DNA from: an uncultured Clostridia bacterium
GTDB lineage: Bacteria; Bacillota; Clostridia; Monoglobales; Monoglobaceae
DNA length: 64,000 nucleotides
NCBI GenBank assembly: GCA_934454115.1
Contig: CAKSFQ010000011.1
Span: 1 to 64,000 of the forward strand
Direction of reading: 5' to 3'
The first letter of the stretch is position 1; every line of letters starts with the position of its first letter. Below are positions 35,591-44,969 of this stretch, in pieces. Both the position numbers and the translations under genes were made by a program. The notes under the pieces are model-generated. The model was not told the origin of the DNA and searched no databases. It saw only the letters and a program-made list of their open reading frames with translations.

Positions 35591-37786
35591 ATGAAAAAAC
35601 CCATTATAGAAGAACAACAAATTACCGATACCTTAGAGCAGAATTACATGCCCTATGCGATGAGTGTGATTATCTCCCGCGCAATCCCGGAGATTGACGG
35701 GTTTAAACCCTCTCACCGCAAGCTGCTTTATACCATGTATAAAATGGGGTTGCTGAGCGGAGGACGCACCAAGTCGGCCAACGTGGTCGGACAGACCATG
35801 CGCCTTAATCCGCACGGTGATCAGGCGATTTATGATACCATGGTTCGTCTGACCGAGGGAAACGGCGCCCTGCTTTTGCCGCTGGTGGATTCAAAAGGTA
35901 ACTTTGGTCGGCAATATTCCAGGGATATGGCGTGTGCCGCCTCCCGTTATACGGAGGTGAAGCTCTCTAAGGTTTGCAGCGAAATTTTTCGGGATATGGA
36001 CAAGGACACCATTGATTTTGTGGATAATTATGACGGCACCATGAAGGAACCGGTTCTTTTGCCGACAACGTTCCCAAACATTTTGGCAAATCCGAACCAG
36101 GGCATCGCAGTCGGCATGGCATCCAACATTTGCAGCTTTAACTTAAAGGAACTTTGCGAGGCAACCGTTCTGGTCATGAAGGATCCGGAAGCGGATTTAA
36201 CAGAGGTCATGCCGGCGCCGGATTTCCCCTTTGGCGCACAGCTGCTGTACCAGCAAGACGAAATGCGTGAAATTTATAAAACCGGCCGCGGAAGTTTTAA
36301 AATGCGTGCATCGTATACGTACGACAAAAAGCAGAACTGTATTGATATCAAGGAAATTCCGTACACCACCACGGTGGAGGCCATCGTGGAAAAGGTTGTG
36401 GAGCTTGTCAAAAACGGAAAGATCAAGGAAATCTCGGATATTCGTGACGAGACGGATAAAAAGGGATTAAAGCTTACCATCGATCTAAAACGCGGCACCG
36501 ATCCGAAAAAAATGATGGCAAAACTGTTCCGTATGACGCCCTTGCAGGATAGTTTTGGATGTAACTTTAATATCCTGGTAGAGGGTTCGCCGATGGTGCT
36601 CGGGGTCAACGATATCCTTTGTGAATGGCTGCGGTTTCGGCGCAGCTGCGTCCTGCGCGCGGTGGCTTTTGATATCGTGCGCAAGAGTGAAAAGCTGCAT
36701 CTCTTAGAGGGACTTGAGAAGATTCTGCTGGACATTGACAAGGCGATTCGGATTGTGCGTGAGACCGAAGAGGACGCGCAGGTTGTACCGAACCTTATGA
36801 AGGGCTTTAACATTGATGAAGCACAGGCAGAATATGTGGCAGAGATCAAGCTGCGAAATTTAAATAAGGACTATATTTTAAAGCGAACTGCCGAGATTGC
36901 CAAGTTAAAAGAGGAAATTGAAGATTTAGAGGCGGTTCAGAAAAGCAAGGCAAGGGTCAATAAGATCATTGAAAAGCAGCTGCGTGAGGCGGCAAAGAGG
37001 TTCGGTACAGAACGCAGGACTCAGCTCATTGCGGCAGAGGATGCCGCAGAGCCTGCTGAGGAAGAAACCGTTGAGGATTATGCAGTAAGGCTCTTCAGAA
37101 CGGCGCAAAACTATATCAAAAAGATTTCCTTAGTATCGCTTCGCACCAGCGGTGAACAGCGGCTGAAGGAGGATGATGCCATCATTCAGGAGGAGGAGAT
37201 TACCAACCGCAGTGAGATTTTGTTTTTTGCCGCAGGCGGTGATGTCTATAAAATGCGTGCACATGAAATTCCGGACGGCAAGGCCAGTCAGATGGGTGAG
37301 TATATCCCGAACCTGGTCGGCATGACAGAAAAAGAAGATATTGTCGGTATGGTGATTAGCGGTGATTACAGCGGATGGCTGCTCTTTAGCTTTGAAAACG
37401 GAAAATGTGCTAAAATCCCGCTTAAGAGTTATGAGACAAAGTCCAATCGCCGCAGATTGACCGGCGGCTTTGCAACAAAATCGCCCATTGTCGGCATGAT
37501 GTTTTTGCCGGAAGATACCGATATTGTACTGCGCAGCAGCCAGGATAAGGTACTCACCGTAAACACGGAAAAAATTCCGGAAAAGACGACGCGCAGTAGC
37601 CAGGGTGTGCAGGTGATGACCCTGCGGAAGAATGCGGTTGTCGCTGAGGCGGTGGCTGCAAAGGATGCTCGGATCGCAAACTACACGCGCTATCGCAGCA
37701 GGAACATTCCGGCGGCAGGCGCTGCTCTTCGCGATGAAGATAAGGGCATCGAGCAGTTGGGATTTCGTTTTGAAGAAAACGAATAG
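35591..37786 (+). CDS. parC: type IIA DNA topoisomerase subunit A (topoisomerase IV type)
   Basis: A 731-residue subunit starting 19 nt after parE. The winged-helix region contains VIISRAIPEIDGFKPSHRKL. The catalytic tyrosine is Tyr120 in AASRYTE, and RLNPHGDQAIYDTMVRL lies in the quinolone-determining region. A coiled-coil arm (about residues 390-470) and a short beta-pinwheel domain follow. I see no clear GyrA box (QRRGGKG) in the tail, which argues against gyrase. The protein is shorter than typical ParC/GyrA (about 800 residues). Confidence 0.88.
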   Translation: MKKPIIEEQQITDTLEQNYMPYAMSVIISRAIPEIDGFKPSHRKLLYTMYKMGLLSGGRTKSANVVGQTMRLNPHGDQAIYDTMVRLTEGNGALLLPLVDSKGNFGRQYSRDMACAASRYTEVKLSKVCSEIFRDMDKDTIDFVDNYDGTMKEPVLLPTTFPNILANPNQGIAVGMASNICSFNLKELCEATVLVMKDPEADLTEVMPAPDFPFGAQLLYQQDEMREIYKTGRGSFKMRASYTYDKKQNCIDIKEIPYTTTVEAIVEKVVELVKNGKIKEISDIRDETDKKGLKLTIDLKRGTDPKKMMAKLFRMTPLQDSFGCNFNILVEGSPMVLGVNDILCEWLRFRRSCVLRAVAFDIVRKSEKLHLLEGLEKILLDIDKAIRIVRETEEDAQVVPNLMKGFNIDEAQAEYVAEIKLRNLNKDYILKRTAEIAKLKEEIEDLEAVQKSKARVNKIIEKQLREAAKRFGTERRTQLIAAEDAAEPAEEETVEDYAVRLFRTAQNYIKKISLVSLRTSGEQRLKEDDAIIQEEEITNRSEILFFAAGGDVYKMRAHEIPDGKASQMGEYIPNLVGMTEKEDIVGMVISGDYSGWLLFSFENGKCAKIPLKSYETKSNRRRLTGGFATKSPIVGMMFLPEDTDIVLRSSQDKVLTVNTEKIPEKTTRSSQGVQVMTLRKNAVVAEAVAAKDARIANYTRYRSRNIPAAGAALRDEDKGIEQLGFRFEENE

Positions 37787-37802
37787 GCAAATAAGCAAAA
37801 AG

Positions 37803-37833
37803 AACGGCCGCAGTTTGCTGACTGCGGCCGTTT
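37803..37833. terminator. terminator between parC and the kinase-like gene
   Basis: Twelve-base arms AACGGCCGCAGT/ACTGCGGCCGTT with a TTGCTG loop lie between convergent genes and are followed by short T/A tracts on both sides. Confidence 0.85.
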
Positions 37834-37835
37834 CG

Positions 37836-38474
37836 TTATGTAGCCGGGGTTTCTTCTTTGGGGATCATCTTGCTGAATTCGATAATCAAATCTGCGGCGT
37901 GCTCCAGCCCGACTTTGCTGGTGTCGATTGCCAGGTGATAGTTGTTGACGTTTCCCCATACCTTGTTGGTGTAAAAGTTATAAAAGGAGCTGCGCCGTTT
38001 ATCCGTTTTTGTAATCAGATTTTCCGCTTCCTTTTCTTTTAGCTGATGGCGCTGCATAATGCGCTGTACGCGCCAGTCCTTATCGGCGTGGATAAAAACA
38101 TTCATCAAGTTAGGCTGTTCCCGTAGGATATAATCAGAGCAGCGGCCGACAATGACGCACGAACCCTTGCTTGCCAGATCGCGGATAACTTGAGATTGAA
38201 TCCGAAAAACACTATCCGAGTTTAAAACGTCCCCGTAACGATAGTAGGTGCCGCGCCCGGACTGGATTCCCATAACCAAAGAGTATAAGAGACTGTTGGT
38301 CGGCTTTTCTTCAATGCCTTCAAACAGGGACTCTGAAAGACCGCTCTCCTTTGCTGCAAGCGCAATTAACTCTCTGTCATAAAAATGAATTCCCATTTTC
38401 TCAGAGAGCAGTTTTGCAACATCTCTGCCGCCGGATCCGAACTGGCGGGCAATTGTAATTACCGTGTGAGCCAT
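37836..38474 (-). CDS. cytidylate kinase-like protein
   Basis: A 212-residue protein from ATG 38474 with AGAGGAGG upstream. The P-loop near the N-terminus reads ITIARQFGSGGRDVA. GIHFYDRELIALAAKESG and VIVGRCSDYIL follow, the pattern of the cytidylate-kinase-like family common in Firmicutes. It differs from canonical Cmk in its P-loop (SGGRD in place of a GKST type). CMP phosphorylation is not assured. It is monocistronic and convergent with parC. Confidence 0.82.
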   Translation of the reverse strand: MAHTVITIARQFGSGGRDVAKLLSEKMGIHFYDRELIALAAKESGLSESLFEGIEEKPTNSLLYSLVMGIQSGRGTYYRYGDVLNSDSVFRIQSQVIRDLASKGSCVIVGRCSDYILREQPNLMNVFIHADKDWRVQRIMQRHQLKEKEAENLITKTDKRRSSFYNFYTNKVWGNVNNYHLAIDTSKVGLEHAADLIIEFSKMIPKEETPAT

Positions 38475-38655
38475 GAAAATTCCTCCTCTTGATACAATGT
38501 GATGGATTCGCTGAAGGGTATCTCCGTTTTGTCGCCTTGGACAAGATAGGATTACCCTTGTACGCCTAATTTTATTATAACACAGTTGTCTGCGGGTTTC
38601 AAAGGTTTTTTGATTTTGAGACGGCGTAAAAAGTAACAAAAATTGAGAAATATTT

Positions 38656-39684
38656 TTATGCGTTATGATAAAGTTGGCGGAGGGCGGTGCCCTTGTAGTA
38701 ATGGGATAAGATTTCGCGGTAATCCTTGCCGTGATCCGCCATCGCGGCCGCGCCGAACTGGCTCATTCCGACACCGTGGCCATAGCCGTTGACGTCAAAG
38801 ACGGCCTTCCCGTCCGCAAACTTCAGAGAAAAATGCGTGCTGCGCAGTTGAAACGCCTCCCTAATTTCGAGGCCGGTAAATGTTTCGCCAAGCATCGTCA
38901 GCGTGGCTACACTGCCGCTGTCATGGTAGGTAAATTTTGGTGAGATATCCTCTAAAGTTTCCGTTGTTTGGAGGGAGGAACGCAGTCCGCGCAGAACGGT
39001 GTCAAAGGCCTCTTTGGGATAAAAAGCACGGCTGTGATAGCCATCTGCCCGTGTGTCTTCCGTACTGTTTACCGTAGTCAGATAGGGCAGGGAAACGCCC
39101 CATACGTCCTCTGCGTTTTCGGTCTTTCCGCTGCTGACGGCATGAAAGCAGGTCTTGGCTGGCTTATTTTCATAGCTTAAATATTCGCCGCGGGTCTCAT
39201 CCACCGCGCGTTTGATCTTGGCGGCGTAGTCCTCGCAAAAGCGTGCGTCCCATATGCTCTTGGATTCTTCTAAAGAGTGCCAGGCGTGACAGTGTGAAAA
39301 ATCGTCGCACAGCAGCGCGCCATGATGTGCGGACGGAGCGTTTTCCTGATAAGCGGAGATCTTGCTGAGTATGTAACTGCGCGCGGCAACGGCCTGCGCC
39401 TTGAGCGCCTCTGTGGAATTGGTCGGCGGCATTTCCTCTGCGACAATGCCGGCAATATAATCCTCAAAATCGAGGGTTACGGTTTCGCCGTTGCCGACCC
39501 GATAGAGCGTTACCGTATAAGGGGCGTCCACGCCGTAGGCGGCGGTATCGTCTCCTGCGGCGGAATCGGCATAGGCCGGTGCGGCGGTGCGGCCCGATGC
39601 CAGTGAGGCAATCGGAACCATGAGAGACGGAATGCAAAATACGGCGGCGGACAGAATCAAAAATCCGATCAAAAAACGTTTCAT
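38656..39684 (-). CDS. spoIID: stage II sporulation protein D (peptidoglycan lytic enzyme)
   Basis: A 342-residue protein with a signal or anchor segment (MKRFLIGFLILSAAVFCIPS...). The SpoIID domain starts with LDFEDYIAGIVAEEMPPTNS, carrying the catalytic glutamate, followed by EALKAQAVAARSYILSK. It ends with the conserved GYGHGVGMSQFGAAAMA. SpoIID, with SpoIIM and SpoIIP, degrades peptidoglycan during engulfment of the forespore. Its presence indicates a sporulating lineage. The AGAGGAG site upstream fixes the start. SpoIID-like proteins also occur in non-sporulators, but this length and architecture fit the sporulation form. Confidence 0.9.
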   Translation of the reverse strand: MKRFLIGFLILSAAVFCIPSLMVPIASLASGRTAAPAYADSAAGDDTAAYGVDAPYTVTLYRVGNGETVTLDFEDYIAGIVAEEMPPTNSTEALKAQAVAARSYILSKISAYQENAPSAHHGALLCDDFSHCHAWHSLEESKSIWDARFCEDYAAKIKRAVDETRGEYLSYENKPAKTCFHAVSSGKTENAEDVWGVSLPYLTTVNSTEDTRADGYHSRAFYPKEAFDTVLRGLRSSLQTTETLEDISPKFTYHDSGSVATLTMLGETFTGLEIREAFQLRSTHFSLKFADGKAVFDVNGYGHGVGMSQFGAAAMADHGKDYREILSHYYKGTALRQLYHNA

Positions 39685-39826
39685 GTAAATTCTCCTCTCT
39701 GACGTATAGCATATTAACGCAGAATCTTCAAAATTGCCTGTTTCAACGAAATTACGGTCGGCTCCTGCGTGTCTTGGGCTTGTCTGTGACCTTGTTTCAT
39801 CCTATGAAAAAAATTCAAAAATATGC

Positions 39827-39855
39827 TTGACAAGGTCAAAAAAATAGACTATAAT
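39827..39855 (+). promoter_or_regulatory. sigma-A-type promoter of rpsF-ssb-rpsR
   Basis: Consensus TTGACA (39827-39832) and TATAAT (39850-39855), 17-nt spacer. A short hairpin at 39884-39903 in the leader (CTCTCGA/TCGAGGG) could be an S6:S18 autoregulatory site, but I cannot confirm the motif. Confidence 0.88.
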
Positions 39856-39932
39856 ATTGGGGTTATTTGATAACAATTCCTTACTCTCGACACAAATCGA
39901 GGGTCAAAGTCCAGAAGGAGGTGACTGATGTC

Positions 39933-40232
39933 ATGACAGAGGTAATCAACAAGTACGAAACCATCTTCGTCATTGATGCAACCAAGACGGAGGAAGAAAT
40001 CGCAGCTTTTGTTGAAAAGTTCAAGTCTTTGATTGAAAAGTATGGCGAGATCGAGAGCGTGGACGAATGGGGAAAGCGCAGACTTGCATACCCGATCAAC
40101 GATTTGACAGAAGGTTATTATGTTTTGGTGAACTTTAAATCAAAACCTGATTTCCCTGCAGAGTTGGAACGTGTTTACGGGATCACCGATGGTATCATCC
40201 GTGATATCGTGGTAAAGCGTGAGGAGGACTAG
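39933..40232 (+). CDS. rpsF: 30S ribosomal protein S6
   Basis: A 99-residue protein from ATG 39933. An almost perfect anti-16S site (AGAAGGAGGTGA) lies upstream. The sequence starts MTEVINKYETIFVIDATKTE and contains WGKRRLAYPINDLTEGYYV, the S6 signature. It binds the central domain of 16S rRNA together with S18. The order rpsF-ssb-rpsR is the conserved bacterial operon. Confidence 0.97.
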   Translation: MTEVINKYETIFVIDATKTEEEIAAFVEKFKSLIEKYGEIESVDEWGKRRLAYPINDLTEGYYVLVNFKSKPDFPAELERVYGITDGIIRDIVVKREED

Positions 40233-40235
40233 TCT

Positions 40236-40691
40236 ATGATTAACAAAGCAATTTTAATGGGCAGACTCACACGGGATCCGGAGCTTCGGCATACCGGGGC
40301 CGGCACACCTGTTTGCAGTTTCAGCATAGCCATTGATAATGGCTATGGCGAGAACAGACAGACCGACTTTATCAACTGCGTTGCTTGGAACAAAACGGCA
40401 GAGTTTGTCTGCAATTATTTTGGGAAAGGCAAGATGATCATTGTGATTGGCCGCATTGCGACCAGAACATGGGAAGGTCAGGACGGAAAGAAGAACTACG
40501 TCACAGAAGTTGTGGCCAGCGAGGTTAGCTTCGGCGAGAGCAAACGCAGCCAGGACGGTGTGGCGGCGCCTGCGTCACCCGGCGTTTCTGCGCCGGCAGC
40601 AGCGCCGAGTGCACCTTCGTTTTCGCAGCAGCCTGATGCTGAGGAGAATTTTACCGCGCTTTTGGACACGGACGATGATCTTCCGTTTTAA
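40236..40691 (+). CDS. ssb: single-stranded DNA-binding protein
   Basis: A 151-residue protein, three bases after rpsF. The OB-fold (about residues 1-105) begins MINKAILMGRLTRDPELRHT and includes FINCVAWNKTAEFV. A Pro/Ala/Ser-rich linker follows. The C-terminal acidic tip DTDDDLPF recruits repair and replication proteins. It coats single-stranded DNA in replication, recombination and repair. Confidence 0.97.
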   Translation: MINKAILMGRLTRDPELRHTGAGTPVCSFSIAIDNGYGENRQTDFINCVAWNKTAEFVCNYFGKGKMIIVIGRIATRTWEGQDGKKNYVTEVVASEVSFGESKRSQDGVAAPASPGVSAPAAAPSAPSFSQQPDAEENFTALLDTDDDLPF

Positions 40692-40717
40692 TTTGATTTA
40701 AAGGAGGCGAATTGAAG

Positions 40718-40966
40718 ATGGCAGAAGAAAGAAGAAACGACAGACCCAGAGCAAGAAGAGCGAAGAGAAAAGTTTGCTCTTTCTGTGTGGATAAAGTAGA
40801 TTATATCGACTACAAGGACGTTGCAAAGCTGAGAAGATACGTGACTGAGCGCGCCAAGATTCTTCCGAGAAGAATCAGCGGTTGCTGCGCAAAGCACCAG
40901 AGACAGCTTACGGTTGCAATTAAGAGAGCAAGACAGATTGCTCTGATGCCTTATACTTCAGACTAA
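40718..40966 (+). CDS. rpsR: 30S ribosomal protein S18
   Basis: An 82-residue protein from ATG 40718 with AAAGGAGGCGA upstream. Features are CSFC near residue 20, [19 protein letters not shown] and [17 protein letters not shown]. The cysteine pairs indicate the zinc-binding (C+) form of S18. It is the last gene of the rpsF operon, followed by a strong hairpin. Confidence 0.97.
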   Translation: MAEERRNDRPRARRAKRKVCSFCVDKVDYIDYKDVAKLRRYVTERAKILPRRISGCCAKHQRQLTVAIKRARQIALMPYTSD

Positions 40967-40969
40967 TGA

Positions 40970-41007
40970 AAAGGACGGATCCGGCAGCTGTCGGATCTGT
41001 CCTTTTT
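40970..41007 (+). terminator. terminator of the rpsF operon
   Basis: Arms AAAGGACGGATCCG and CGGATCTGTCCTTT with one G-U pair, followed by TTTTTC. Confidence 0.92.
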
Positions 41008-41084
41008 CGATTTCACTATTAAAGAAAAACCTTATTTGAAAAACGTGGTTTTCGCTCTTTTTCGCGGCGTAACACGCAGAACCC

Positions 41085-41381
41085 CTAGAGCGTATAATCA
41101 ACAGCAACTCTTGATAGGCGAACCTTGGTGACAAAGGCGCGAACCTTTTGGTGCGCGGGATGTACATCATAGGCCTTGAGCGCCTCCATACTTTCAAAAA
41201 GCGCGGTGAGCGCGGCGTCATATTCGCCGCCGTTTTCATTCAGGCCGACCTCTGCCTCGATCAGACCTGGAATCACACCAACCAGGGCTTCCAGTTCCTT
41301 TTTGATGATGCGCGCGTTTTCCCATTTGTCCTGACCCTCGGCTTTTGGGGCCAGTTTCCAAAAGACAATGTGTTTTACCAT
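41085..41381 (-). CDS. Dabb-family stress-responsive alpha/beta-barrel protein
   Basis: A 98-residue protein from ATG 41381 behind GGGAGGA. It begins MVKHIVFWKLAPKAEG and ends with the conserved HPAHQKVRAFVTKV. GLIEAEVGLN lies in the middle, as in the Dabb dimeric ferredoxin-like fold. Members range from polyketide cyclases to uncharacterised stress proteins. No function can be assigned here. It is a single gene convergent with the rpsF operon. Confidence 0.85.
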   Translation of the reverse strand: MVKHIVFWKLAPKAEGQDKWENARIIKKELEALVGVIPGLIEAEVGLNENGGEYDAALTALFESMEALKAYDVHPAHQKVRAFVTKVRLSRVAVDYTL

Positions 41382-41518
41382 TTTGATTCCTCCCATTTTG
41401 ATTTCTGTTTTGGCGAATGCATGATCTGAAACAACCGTATCATAGCACAGTTTTTAAAGGATTGCAAGAAAAATAAAAAATTGAAACAATATACCGCCGA
41501 AAAAAATGCCGGCAAGCC

Positions 41519-41547
41519 TTGACACCTTGTTGAAATTCCTTTATACT
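41519..41547 (+). promoter_or_regulatory. sigma-A-type promoter of proS
   Basis: TTGACA at 41519-41524 and TATACT at 41542-41547, 17-nt spacer. The leader is only about 65 nt and is too short for a T-box. Confidence 0.8.
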
Positions 41548-41624
41548 ATAATGGAATATTTGTGAAGGTTTTAAAATATAGATTTTAAATGCACCTTCGG
41601 TAGATTTGGGAAGGAATGAGTAAC

Positions 41625-43061
41625 TTGGCACAAGATAAAAAAATGGTAGAAGAAATTACCCCTATGGGCGAGGATTTTGCCCAATGGTACACCGATATTA
41701 TTAAAAAAGCGCAGCTTTGCGATTATTCCGGCGTGCGCGGATGTATGGTGATTCAGCCTTACGGATATGCTATTTGGGAGAATATCCAGAAAAACCTGGA
41801 CGCGCGGTTTAAAAAGACCGGCGTGGAGAACGTTTATATGCCGATGTTTATCCCGGAGAGCCTTTTGCAGAGAGAAAAGGATCACGTAGAGGGTTTTGCG
41901 CCGGAGGTGGCGTGGGTCACTCACGGCGGTAATGAAAAGCTGCAGGAGCGGCTTTGCGTTCGCCCGACTTCTGAGACACTGTTTTGTGAGCATTATGCTG
42001 GTACGATCCGTTCTTATCGGGATCTGCCACGGCTTTATAACCAGTGGTGCAGCGTGGTACGCTGGGAAAAGACAACCCGTCCGTTTCTTCGCAGTGCGGA
42101 ATTTTTGTGGCAGGAGGGACACACCGCCCATGCCACCGAAGAGGAGGCGAAGGCACGCACCATCCAAATGCTGAACGTCTATGCCGATTTTTGTGAGGAG
42201 GTACTTGCGATTCCGGTAATCAAGGGTCAAAAGACCGAAAAGGAAAAGTTCGCCGGCGCCAAGGAGACCTACACCATTGAGAGTATGATGCATGACGGCA
42301 AGGCGCTGCAGTCCGGTACCAGCCATAACTTTGGTGACGGTTTTGCAAGAGCCTTTGGAATCCAGTACCTGAGTGAAAATAACGAGATGGAATATGTTCA
42401 CCAGACCTCCTGGGGAATGTCAACCAGAATTATCGGCGCCATCATTATGGTGCATGGCGACGATGCCGGATTAAAGCTGCCGCCGAGGATTGCGCCGATT
42501 CAGGCGGTAATTGTGCCGGTTGCGCAGCATAAGGAGGGCGTTTTGGATGCGGCAGGCGCACTGTATGACCGCCTCTGTGACCGTTTCCGTGTAAAACTTG
42601 ACAGCAGCGAAAAGTCGCCCGGCTGGAAGTTCAGCGAATATGAGATGCGCGGCGTACCGGTTCGTATTGAGCTGGGGCCGAAAGATATTGAAAAGAACCA
42701 GGCCGTATTGGTCAGCCGCATCGACCGCAGCAAGCGGTTTGTCTCGCTCGATGATATCGAGACGGAGCTTGCCGCTATGCTGGATGAGATCCAGGCGCAG
42801 ATGTTAGAGGCTGCCAGGAAAAACCGTGAAGAAAAGACGAGCTCTGCCGTAACCTATGAGGAATTTAAGAACATTGTGGAGGAAAAGGGCGGCTTTGTCA
42901 AGGCGATGTGGTGCGGCGATGAGGCATGTGAATTAAAGATCAAAGAGGATACCACGGCAACGTCCCGTTGTATTCCTTTCGAGCAGGAGGCGATCGGCGA
43001 TACCTGTATCTGCTGCGGCAAGCCGGCAACCAAGATGGTTTACTGGGGCAAGGCATATTAA
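41625..43061 (+). CDS. proS: prolyl-tRNA synthetase, archaeal/eukaryal-like (type 3) form
   Basis: A 478-residue enzyme. I chose TTG 41625: GGGAAGG at 41608-41614 is ten bases before it but almost touches the ATG at 41616. The protein then starts [20 protein letters not shown], as in relatives. Class II motifs are [12 protein letters not shown], the motif 2 region [18 protein letters not shown], and [17 protein letters not shown]. There is no editing insertion. The C-terminal zinc domain ends with [18 protein letters not shown]. This type is common in Clostridia and Bacteroidetes and differs from E. coli ProS. Confidence 0.95.
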   Translation: MAQDKKMVEEITPMGEDFAQWYTDIIKKAQLCDYSGVRGCMVIQPYGYAIWENIQKNLDARFKKTGVENVYMPMFIPESLLQREKDHVEGFAPEVAWVTHGGNEKLQERLCVRPTSETLFCEHYAGTIRSYRDLPRLYNQWCSVVRWEKTTRPFLRSAEFLWQEGHTAHATEEEAKARTIQMLNVYADFCEEVLAIPVIKGQKTEKEKFAGAKETYTIESMMHDGKALQSGTSHNFGDGFARAFGIQYLSENNEMEYVHQTSWGMSTRIIGAIIMVHGDDAGLKLPPRIAPIQAVIVPVAQHKEGVLDAAGALYDRLCDRFRVKLDSSEKSPGWKFSEYEMRGVPVRIELGPKDIEKNQAVLVSRIDRSKRFVSLDDIETELAAMLDEIQAQMLEAARKNREEKTSSAVTYEEFKNIVEEKGGFVKAMWCGDEACELKIKEDTTATSRCIPFEQEAIGDTCICCGKPATKMVYWGKAY

Positions 43062-43104
43062 AATCACATAACCAAAAAATTTCAGAAAAGAGGGGATCGA
43101 AACA

Positions 43105-43971
43105 ATGTGGTGGCAGAATTTTTATCATACGGCGATGAATCAGATCGCATTGCTTCGGGTTACCGATCTGATTGATATTTTGGCGGTTTCGTATTTAGTT
43201 TATAAGGCGCTCAAGTTTATCCGCGATACCAGGACGATGCAGCTTTTAAAGGGCGTTGTCCTTTTGGTGATCGTGACCCAGGCGAGCTTCTTTTTCCGGT
43301 TGAACACGCTATACTATATTTTAAGCAACGTGCTGCAGCTTGGTTTGATCGCGCTGCTCATCGTCTTTCAGCCGGAGTTGCGTCGTGTGCTGGAGCATAT
43401 GGGAAGGAGCACCATGAGCAAGTGGTTTAACTCCAAAGGGGAATTTGATGCGTCGGCGCTGCAGACCATCCGTGAGATTGCGCGCGGCGCGCAGGCCATG
43501 GCAAACAGCCGGACGGGCGCCTTGATTGTGATTGAAAACGAGGATAATATCGAACCGTTAATCAGCTCCGGGATTCGGGTTCATGCCGAGACGACCAGTG
43601 AACTGATTGAGAATATTTTTGTGCCGAATACGCCGCTGCACGATGGAGCGGTCGTGATTCGGGATAATAAAGTAGAGATGGCGGCCTGTGTGCTGCCGCT
43701 TTCCCAAAACCCCAATATCAACCAGGAGCTTGGAACCAGACACCGGGCAGGGCTTGGAATTTCAGAGGAGTCGGACGCTGTGGTGGTGATTGTCTCGGAG
43801 GAGACAGGCAATATCTCAGTCGCATACCGCGGCAGCTTAAACACCGGGTTCGGTGAAGAGTCCCTGCGCGAACGGATCGTGCAGCTCTTGAACACGGCAG
43901 TTTTGACAAAGGATAGTCCCGATGGAAAGTTTGATTTGCGCAGCTTTGTGAAGGGGGGCAAAAAATCGTGA
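43105..43971 (+). CDS. cdaA: diadenylate cyclase CdaA
   Basis: A 288-residue protein with three N-terminal membrane helices (about residues 18-88) and a DAC domain. Catalytic DGA is at residues 180-182 and RHR at 212-214 (GTRHRAGLG). It makes cyclic di-AMP from two ATP, an essential osmotic and wall-stress messenger in Firmicutes. GTG of cdaR overlaps the stop by four bases. The cdaA-cdaR-glmM cluster is conserved and GlmM binds and inhibits CdaA in studied species. Confidence 0.96.
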   Translation: MWWQNFYHTAMNQIALLRVTDLIDILAVSYLVYKALKFIRDTRTMQLLKGVVLLVIVTQASFFFRLNTLYYILSNVLQLGLIALLIVFQPELRRVLEHMGRSTMSKWFNSKGEFDASALQTIREIARGAQAMANSRTGALIVIENEDNIEPLISSGIRVHAETTSELIENIFVPNTPLHDGAVVIRDNKVEMAACVLPLSQNPNINQELGTRHRAGLGISEESDAVVVIVSEETGNISVAYRGSLNTGFGEESLRERIVQLLNTAVLTKDSPDGKFDLRSFVKGGKKS

Positions 43972-44939
43972 AAAGGATATTTGCCAACGATAATGCGCTA
44001 AAGGTGATCTCGGTGATTGTTGCCGTACTGATTTGGGCATACATTATTTTGGTTTTAGACCCGGCAGTCGAGGTTAGCGTACGCGACCTTCCGATTCAGT
44101 TTGTCGGCGAGGAACAATTGAATGAAAACGGAATCAGTGTGGTGAACGAGTCGGCGACCTCCATCAGTATCAAGCTAAAAGGCAGCCGTAAGAAGATGGG
44201 GCGGTACGATATGAAAACGATCATCGCCAAAGCCGACGTGTCCGGTATCAGCGAGGTCGGACAGACGACCATCCCGGTGGAGGTGGTTGTCCCGTTCGAA
44301 AATGTCGGGGTTTCCAACCAGAGCCACTATACCGTGGATGTGAAAACGGAAAAATTGGTAAAAAAGGAACTTGGACTGGAGGTTAAGACCACAGGGTCTT
44401 TGGCAGAGGATTATATGGCAGGGCCGATTGTGGCAGAGCCGGATTCTGTTACCATTTCCGGTCCGGAATCAGTCGTTGGAAAGATTGTAAAAGCCGGGGT
44501 AACCCTGGACTATGCCGGTGCGGACGTGGATATCGACAATGTTTTGCCGATTCGTTTTTACGGTATGGATGACAAAGAGCTTTTGGCGATGGATGCACTG
44601 ATGAATCGTGTGCATCAGGACGCGAAGGAGAGCGAGGTACACTGTGCGGTTGTTAAATTGCGCAGAGTGAAGATCACACCGCAGTTTTCTGCGGCAGATG
44701 CTGACGAGCGTGCACGCTTTTTGGAGGATCTCAGCTATACCCTGGATCCGGAAGAAGTCCAGATTTACGGCGATGATAAGCTGACGGCAAAGATTTCCGT
44801 GATTCAGACCGAGCCGATCCCGATTGAAAAGTTTACGGATAATGATAAGGTCAAGGTAAAATTGATTGTCCCTGATGGCGTGAAGATTCTGCGCGATATC
44901 TCAGAGACGGAACTGACGCTGCAGCGAAACGGAAAGTAA
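43968..44939 (+). CDS. cdaR: CdaA regulatory protein (YbbR domains)
   Basis: A 323-residue protein starting at GTG 43968, overlapping cdaA. One N-terminal membrane helix (about residues 10-30, VISVIVAVLIWAYIILVL) is followed by about three extracytoplasmic YbbR repeats. The VDLP-like segment is VRDLPIQFVGEEQLNENG, and PDSVTISGPESVV recurs in the repeats. It binds CdaA and modulates its activity. Four repeats are frequent, so this form is slightly short. Confidence 0.92.
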   Translation: MKRIFANDNALKVISVIVAVLIWAYIILVLDPAVEVSVRDLPIQFVGEEQLNENGISVVNESATSISIKLKGSRKKMGRYDMKTIIAKADVSGISEVGQTTIPVEVVVPFENVGVSNQSHYTVDVKTEKLVKKELGLEVKTTGSLAEDYMAGPIVAEPDSVTISGPESVVGKIVKAGVTLDYAGADVDIDNVLPIRFYGMDDKELLAMDALMNRVHQDAKESEVHCAVVKLRRVKITPQFSAADADERARFLEDLSYTLDPEEVQIYGDDKLTAKISVIQTEPIPIEKFTDNDKVKVKLIVPDGVKILRDISETELTLQRNGK

Positions 44940-44969
44940 AACAGGAACAAGATGAAATGGTGATGAAGT

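Noticed and set aside
41400..41624. T-box or other riboswitch upstream of proS
   Set aside because: The promoter at 41519 leaves only about 65 nt of leader and no T-box sequence or terminator hairpin is present.
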